Source: Deinococcus sp. (lineage in GTDB: Bacteria; Deinococcota; Deinococci; Deinococcales; Deinococcaceae). Taken from it: DNA of 17,698 nucleotides. How positions within the stretch are numbered: position 1 is the stretch's first letter; each line of letters begins with the position of its first letter. Positions 13,836 through 17,698 of the stretch are shown in pieces. The notes below the pieces were generated by a model, which saw only the letters and a program-made list of their open reading frames with translations, had not been told where the DNA came from and ran no database searches. Made by a program: the position numbers and the translations under genes. The stretch lies in NCBI GenBank assembly GCA_018260375.1, contig JAGLBF010000044.1, forward strand, positions 1 to 17,698. The letters run 5' to 3'.

Positions 13836-14873
13836 TCAGCCGCGCATGACAAAGTGTTCAATAATCGCGTGGTGGTCTTCAAAAAAGAGTTCGGGGGCGG
13901 CGAGGGCTTCGCTCAGCGGCATCCACAGGGCTTCTGCCGCGTCGGTGCCAGGTCTAAGCATGGGCAGTTGGCCTATGCCTAGATCAAAGTGGTGGGCATG
14001 GGTCACGGTGCGCCCGCGCAGGCTGCGGTCAGGGTAGTCAAACACCGCCTGGGCCCGCAGGTAGCTGCCCAGTTCGGGGACTTGCAGGCCTGTTTCCTCA
14101 ACCACTTCGCGGATGCAGGACTGCAGCAGGGTCTGTTTGACATTTAAAAAGCCTCCAGGCATCGCCAGCCGCCCCAGTCCAGGCTGCTCGGCCCGCCTGA
14201 CCAGCAACACGTGACCGCTTCTGATCACCACGGCGTCGGTGGTCACAAACACCACAGGGTAGGGTGAGCCTTGCCATGACTCGCGGTAGGCCGCTAGGTA
14301 ACGGTATTCGTCTTGTAAGGTGGCAAAGTCGGGCGTGCGGGCAAACTCATCTAAAAAGGCATGTATGGCGGGCGGTACCATGCTCCGCACCCGGTCTAGA
14401 TCATTTTCAAAGTAGGCTTTGCGTACGTCGGTGGCGCTCAGCGGGCTTTCCACATGGGTGGGTAAAAATTCCCAGGCAGGAAAGGACCGCAGATAGTAGC
14501 TGCTGTCGTCTTTGAGGTGGCCTATAAGCGCAATGTCACTGCTGCCGTGCGTGTGGGCCGTTACAAGTCTCTGCACCTCTGAGAGCCACAGCGACTCGTT
14601 GTAAAAGTAGTCGCGCACCTGTAAAAACAGCAGCCGTGAAGGTTTAATGCCTGCGTCAGCCAGCATTTGGGTGATGATGTGCTGGCGCTCACCGGCGGTA
14701 AAGGGGTTTTTGGTGTTGCGTGCGCTGCGCGACGAGCCGATCACCACAATCAGCTTGTGTACCTGGGTCAGCGCCTCTTGCATCACCAACAAATGTGCGG
14801 TGTGTGGCGGCTCAAAGCGGCCTATATAGACACCAAAAGTACGCTTGCGGCTGGGTCGGGCAGGACGGGTCAT
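13836..14873 (-). CDS. nadM: NMN adenylyltransferase / Nudix ADP-ribose pyrophosphatase fusion
   Basis: The N-terminal domain (about 1-185) is a NadM-type nucleotidyltransferase making NAD from NMN and ATP: GRFEPPHTAHLLVM (18-31) with His24 and His27, SSRSARNTKNPFTAGER (47-63), and SPLSATDVRKAYF (143-155). The C-terminal domain (about 200-345) is Nudix and should split ADP-ribose to AMP and ribose 5-phosphate, as known for the Synechocystis and Francisella bifunctional enzymes. The Nudix box runs from G241 to G262 with R255, E256, E259 and E260 present, but the first glutamate (Gx5E) is Gln247 (CAG for GAG). That residue is not the main metal ligand, so activity may survive. The start is leaderless-type: TATCAT, 7 nt, ATG at 14873. 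It lies upstream of, and separated by repeat E from, the operon with NadV, which supplies its NMN. Confidence 0.95.
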   Translation of the reverse strand: MTRPARPSRKRTFGVYIGRFEPPHTAHLLVMQEALTQVHKLIVVIGSSRSARNTKNPFTAGERQHIITQMLADAGIKPSRLLFLQVRDYFYNESLWLSEVQRLVTAHTHGSSDIALIGHLKDDSSYYLRSFPAWEFLPTHVESPLSATDVRKAYFENDLDRVRSMVPPAIHAFLDEFARTPDFATLQDEYRYLAAYRESWQGSPYPVVFVTTDAVVIRSGHVLLVRRAEQPGLGRLAMPGGFLNVKQTLLQSCIREVVEETGLQVPELGSYLRAQAVFDYPDRSLRGRTVTHAHHFDLGIGQLPMLRPGTDAAEALWMPLSEALAAPELFFEDHHAIIEHFVMRG

Positions 14874-14880
14874 GAGCTAG

Positions 14881-14886
14881 ATGATA
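14881..14886 (-). promoter_or_regulatory. Leaderless-type -10 box for the NadM-Nudix gene
   Basis: On the minus strand TATCAT is followed by CTAGCTC and the ATG at 14873. The same hexamer and 7-nt spacing precede the MFS gene. No Shine-Dalgarno is present. Confidence 0.55.
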
Positions 14887-14983
14887 CCAGTGGGCACCGC
14901 GTGAACCGGTCAGCAGTTGGTTATCAACTTTGTTCGCTGCTGGCCTCAAAAATGGTTCTAGCGTTTACCCGCTGTTTGTCGCC

Positions 14984-15081
14984 TTATACGGATTCCGATG
15001 ACATCAGGTCGTTACTTTTTCCTGCGCCTGCTGGCCTGCTCTTACCTCGTGTTCAACATGATTCAGTCGGAATCCGTATAA
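14984..15081. repeat. 98-bp element with perfect 15-bp inverted ends
   Basis: TTATACGGATTCCGA (14984-14998) and TCGGAATCCGTATAA (15067-15081) are exact inverted repeats bounding a 68-bp core. The core differs from M1 and M2, but the outer ATACGGATTCCGA is the same as the M2 end. The shape is that of a miniature non-autonomous element. No target duplication is evident at the edges. It ends 22 bp before the -10 box of the MFS gene. Confidence 0.85.
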
Positions 15082-15103
15082 CACACCTCAAGCCACAAGC
15101 CTC

Positions 15104-15109
15104 TATCAT
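15104..15109 (+). promoter_or_regulatory. Leaderless-type -10 box for the MFS gene
   Basis: TATCAT, then 7 nt, then ATG at 15117, without a ribosome site. The surrounding CCACAAGCCTCTAT shares CCACAAGC and CTCTAT with the region before glcF. Confidence 0.55.
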
Positions 15110-15116
15110 CCCCCTT

Positions 15117-16400
15117 ATGCAGCGCCCGCAAGCAGGTCTCTTTTTTATTTTGCTCACCGCCCTGATAGATGTGATGGGCATTGGTATTATCATTCCCATT
15201 TTGCCCCAGTTGGTTGAAGAACTGGCTGGCTCGCCTACGGCTGGGGCGCGGTCTATCGGCTGGTTGATGGCCCTTTACGCCGTGATGCAGTTTATCTTTT
15301 CGCCGTTACTGGGAAGCCTCTCAGACCGCTATGGTCGCCGCCCTATTTTGCTGCTGAGCATGCTGGGTATGGGCTTGAATTATCTGCTGCTGTACGCCGC
15401 GCCCAGTTTGGCTTGGCTCTTTGTGGGGCGCATTATCGCGGGGGTAACGGGGGCGAGTCTCACGGTGGCGAACGCCTACATTGCTGATATCTCTACACCC
15501 GAAAACCTCTCTAAAAACTTTGGGCGGCTGGGCGCTGTGTTTGGGCTGGGTTTTGTGCTGGGGCCAGCGCTGGGGGGGTTATTGGGCGATTATGGGCTGC
15601 GCATTCCCTTTTTATTCGCGGCCTTTTGTTCGCTACTCAACATGCTCTACGGCTACTTTGTGCTGCCCGAATCGCTCACCCCTGACAGGCGCGGGGTGCG
15701 GTTGGGGCGCCGTGACCTTAACCCCTTTACGCCGCTCGCCGCCTTTGGACAGTACCCCATTATCCGCAGCCTGTCGGGGGCTTTTGTGCTGCTGGGGCTG
15801 AGTAACCAGGTAATGTTTGCCATCTGGGTGCTGTACACCGAGCAAGTGCTGGGCTGGACGACCAAACAAAACGGCGTGGCCCTGGCGGTCTACGGCCTGC
15901 TGTCAGCCGTGGTGCAAGCCGGTCTGATCAGCCGCAGTATCAAGCTGCTGGGCGAGAAAAAAACCATCATTGTGGGCCTGCTCTTTGCGGCCGCCGAGTT
16001 TGTGATGCTCAGTGTGGCCCGCAGCAGCACTACGCTTTACCTGTCGCTGCTGGTCGGTGCATTAGGCGGCCTGGCAGGGCCTGCACTGCAAGGCCTGATC
16101 AGCCGACAAGTACCCAACAGCGAGCAGGGGCGCGTGCAGGGCGCTATCGCTAGCCTCAACAGCCTGGTGGGGGTGGTCGGGCCCGTCATCGCTACCACCA
16201 TCTACGCCTACTTTAATGGCGGCTCAGCGTGGCACTTTCCTGGGGCGGCGTTTATCTGGGGGGCGCTGTGTGCGCTTGCAGGCACAGTTATGGCGGCGAG
16301 CGTGCTGCGGCACTTTAGCCAAGCGCCAGCCACTCACCAGGTGTATGTTGAGCCCACTCACCTCCGTCAAACCGAGGTCACTCAGACTAAAGACGGATGA
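15117..16400 (+). CDS. MFS transporter of the TetA-like drug exporter group
   Basis: The 427-residue protein has about 12 hydrophobic segments. Segment 1 is FFILLTALIDVMGIGIIIPILP, with the Asp and GxGxIxPxLP pattern of TetA-type proton antiporters. The loop 2-3 motif A is GSLSDRYGRRPILLL, and motif C-like glycine spacing appears in LGAVFGLGFVLGPALGGLLGD. A hydrophilic central loop (PESLTPDRRGVRLGRRDLNPF) divides the halves. It likely exports a small molecule across the inner membrane; the substrate is unknown and tetracycline resistance should not be assumed. The frame is open far upstream, but that part overlaps the antisense NadM-Nudix gene and the 98-bp repeat. The ATG at 15117 is right for the first helix and has a TATCAT box 7 nt upstream. 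Its stop overlaps lepB. Confidence 0.93.
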   Translation: MQRPQAGLFFILLTALIDVMGIGIIIPILPQLVEELAGSPTAGARSIGWLMALYAVMQFIFSPLLGSLSDRYGRRPILLLSMLGMGLNYLLLYAAPSLAWLFVGRIIAGVTGASLTVANAYIADISTPENLSKNFGRLGAVFGLGFVLGPALGGLLGDYGLRIPFLFAAFCSLLNMLYGYFVLPESLTPDRRGVRLGRRDLNPFTPLAAFGQYPIIRSLSGAFVLLGLSNQVMFAIWVLYTEQVLGWTTKQNGVALAVYGLLSAVVQAGLISRSIKLLGEKKTIIVGLLFAAAEFVMLSVARSSTTLYLSLLVGALGGLAGPALQGLISRQVPNSEQGRVQGAIASLNSLVGVVGPVIATTIYAYFNGGSAWHFPGAAFIWGALCALAGTVMAASVLRHFSQAPATHQVYVEPTHLRQTEVTQTKDG

Positions 16401-16987
16401 CCGTGCTTCCCGTTCCGCCTCCTGCTCAGCCCCCCCTTTGGCAACGCCTGCGGCAGGAGGTGGTGTTGCCGTTGCTGCTGCTCTGGGTTGTCACTACCTT
16501 TGTGGGTACGGTGGCGCGGGTAGATGGCAACAGCATGAACCCCACCTTGCATACGGGGCAGGCGCTGTGGCTCGTCAAATATTCGCGCTGGCTGCACGCC
16601 TGGGGACTAACAGGGCTGCCGTATCAGCGCGGCGACATCGTTATCTTTAAGGCGCCTGCTGAGAGTGAATATGCCTGGCAAACCTTCAGTGTGGCAGGCC
16701 AAGACCTGCGCCACCGCCCTTACAACATCAAACGGGTGATTGGGCTGCCGGGCGACAGCATCGCCCTGCATGACGGTGCGGTATGGCTCAACGGCAAACG
16801 CCTAAATGAAAGCTATGCCAGCGGCGACGCGGCTCAAGATGAAGACCCTGTGACCGTGCCGCCTGAGCATGTGTATGTACTGGGCGATAACAGGCAACTG
16901 GGCGAAAGTGTAGACTCGCGCTTTTACGGAGCAGTCAGTGCCAAAGACATAGCGGGCAAGGTGGTGTACAGCCTGTGGGCGCGGTGA
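16397..16987 (+). CDS. lepB: Signal peptidase I
   Basis: LepB cuts signal peptides from exported proteins at the outer face of the cytoplasmic membrane. The 196-residue product has one N-terminal membrane helix (about 22-40, VVLPLLLLWVVTTFVGTVA). NSMNPTL follows with nucleophile Ser46, then RGDIVIFKAP (box C-like), KRVIGLPGD with general base Lys112, and the late box GDNRQLGESVDSRFYGAV. The length fits small Gram-positive/Deinococcus-type enzymes. It starts at ATG 16397, sharing ATGA with the MFS stop, so the two are coupled. A functional link between an exporter and a signal peptidase is not obvious and may be only positional. TAGGC/GCCTA arms after the stop make a very weak hairpin. Confidence 0.95.
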   Translation: MTVLPVPPPAQPPLWQRLRQEVVLPLLLLWVVTTFVGTVARVDGNSMNPTLHTGQALWLVKYSRWLHAWGLTGLPYQRGDIVIFKAPAESEYAWQTFSVAGQDLRHRPYNIKRVIGLPGDSIALHDGAVWLNGKRLNESYASGDAAQDEDPVTVPPEHVYVLGDNRQLGESVDSRFYGAVSAKDIAGKVVYSLWAR

Positions 16988-17014
16988 GCTCGCTGGGGTG
17001 GTTCTAGGCGCGGC

Positions 17015-17518
17015 CTAATCATCGGTATTCCCTGTAAGCTCTACACTCTTTTGCTCGTCTTCCAGCGCTTTATAGGCACAAAGAGCGGCCAGCGCCGACA
17101 GCAGTGCGGGCATGTTGTCAGGCCGTTGCAAATGCACGTCTTTGCCTTTGATCACGCCGCCAATGCGCCCGTGCAGTTGCTGGCCTGTCAGCTGCGCCTG
17201 AAGCGACTTACCCGAAAAGCGCCCCGAAAAGCGGCCCGTAATCTGATCGTCGCTGCGCTGTAACTGCACGCTGTCGCCCGCAATAGCCCCGCCTAGGCGC
17301 ACCTCAAGGGTATCTTCAGCCAGATGTCCCGACACGTCAAAGCCCACAACCACTCCGCCTACGCGTCCTGAAATCTCCCCACCGCTGCTCAGGCGCAGGT
17401 CAATGTCTTTGCCCTCAATCACCCCGCCGATACGCCCGTGTAGCCTCTCGCCGTCCCAGTTGGCACTCAGGTCATAACCCGCCGTTACGCCGCCTATGCG
17501 TCCTGTAAAGTTTCTCAT
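17015..17518 (-). CDS. Protein of tandem 22-residue GRIGG repeats
   Basis: I do not recognise a named family. The 167-residue product (ATG at 17518) is almost wholly repeats: six units of 22-23 residues from about residue 6, of the form G-R-I-G-G-V-x-x-G-x-D-h-x-L. They start GRIGGVTAGYD, GRIGGVIEGKD, GRVGGVVVGFD, VRLGGAIAGDS, GRFSGRFSGKS and GRIGGVIKGKD. Evenly spaced glycines with alternating hydrophobics suggest a beta-solenoid or beta-roll, comparable in style to bactofilin-like or pentapeptide-type folds. The C-terminal 30 residues (ALLSALAALCAYKALEDEQK) look helical. There is no signal peptide from this start. A longer frame to 17602 exists, but TATACT lies 7 nt before ATG 17518, the leaderless spacing. 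It converges on lepB. Confidence 0.75.
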   Translation of the reverse strand: MRNFTGRIGGVTAGYDLSANWDGERLHGRIGGVIEGKDIDLRLSSGGEISGRVGGVVVGFDVSGHLAEDTLEVRLGGAIAGDSVQLQRSDDQITGRFSGRFSGKSLQAQLTGQQLHGRIGGVIKGKDVHLQRPDNMPALLSALAALCAYKALEDEQKSVELTGNTDD

Positions 17519-17525
17519 GCCCATG

Positions 17526-17531
17526 AGTATA
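17526..17531 (-). promoter_or_regulatory. Leaderless-type -10 box for the GRIGG-repeat gene
   Basis: On the minus strand TATACT is followed by CATGGGC and ATG at 17518. It supports this start over the ATG two codons upstream (17524), which would begin only 1 nt after the box. Confidence 0.55.
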
Positions 17532-17668
17532 AAGGGCGCTGAATCTAAAACACTGAAGCTCAAAAACTCAGCTTGAGAATAAGGCCCCTGATGAACCCAC
17601 AAGCTCGCCCCGCCACCACATTACCTTGTGACGATGGAGCAGGGACTTAGACCATATCCGAAAAGTGG

Positions 17669-17674
17669 TAAAAT
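17669..17674 (+). promoter_or_regulatory. -10 box for a gene entering at the window end
   Basis: TAAAAT is followed by 6 nt and ATG at 17681. TTAGAC at 17647-17652 is a weak -35 candidate at 16 bp. Confidence 0.45.
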
Positions 17675-17680
17675 AGGGCT

Positions 17681-17698
17681 ATGACGACTACGCAGGCC
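17681..17698 (+). CDS. First six codons of a truncated gene
   Basis: ATG at 17681 opens a frame reading MTTTQA before the window ends. The only support is the leaderless-type TAAAAT box 6 nt upstream and the absence of any other gene in the 160 bp before it. Nothing can be said of its function. Confidence 0.35.

Noticed and set aside
14667..15116. 150-codon N-terminal extension of the MFS transporter
   Set aside because: It lies antisense to the NadM-Nudix gene and across the 98-bp repeat; the first membrane helix begins right after ATG 15117.

Overview
The window reads as chromosomal DNA of a Deinococcus-type bacterium. This is an inference from three things: moderately high GC, short interspersed intergenic repeats, and many genes whose start codon lies about 7 nt after a TAnnnT box with no Shine-Dalgarno sequence (the leaderless layout known to be common in Deinococcus). 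No rRNA, tRNA, CRISPR array, transposase or integrase was seen.

Layout: (1) 1-2255, purA (adenylosuccinate synthase) and folE (GTP cyclohydrolase I), plus strand. (2) 2489-3478, a secreted lipoprotein built of tandem Ig-like domains, two of them nearly identical in DNA. (3) 3640-5270, a left-handed beta-helix acyltransferase (minus) and a GNAT acetyltransferase (plus). (4) 5567-9356, a glycolate oxidase cluster in the order glcF, glcD, short glcE. (5) 9535-14873, minus strand, a set built around NAD and ADP-ribose: NadM-Nudix bifunctional enzyme, then ADP-ribosylglycohydrolase, CDKN3-like phosphatase, NadV and an 80-residue unknown (overlapping or nearly so), then a 71-residue unknown and a protein of the family often labelled ADP-ribosylation/crystallin J1. 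(6) 15117-16987, an MFS exporter overlapping signal peptidase I. (7) 17015-17518, a minus-strand protein made of about six 22-residue GRIGG repeats; the first codons of another gene begin at 17681.

How the genes work together: region 5 can turn nicotinamide into NMN (NadV) and NAD (NadM). It can also remove ADP-ribose from proteins (ADP-ribosylglycohydrolase) and split free ADP-ribose to AMP and ribose 5-phosphate (Nudix). It therefore looks like a closed NAD/ADP-ribose recycling module, with a phosphatase and small unknown proteins as accessory parts. A 21-bp palindrome and three 14-bp direct repeats sit upstream of its main operon.

The most distinctive non-coding structure is a modular repeat made of a 64-bp module (M2) and a 72-bp module (M1) bounded by ATACGGACTG/CAGTCCGTAT. 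There are four composite copies, one solo M1 and one decayed M1. In one composite copy (13679-13813) M1 is inverted relative to M2. A separate 98-bp element with perfect 15-bp inverted ends (14984-15081) shares its end sequence with M2. Several of these elements lie 23-35 bp upstream of a predicted -10 box.
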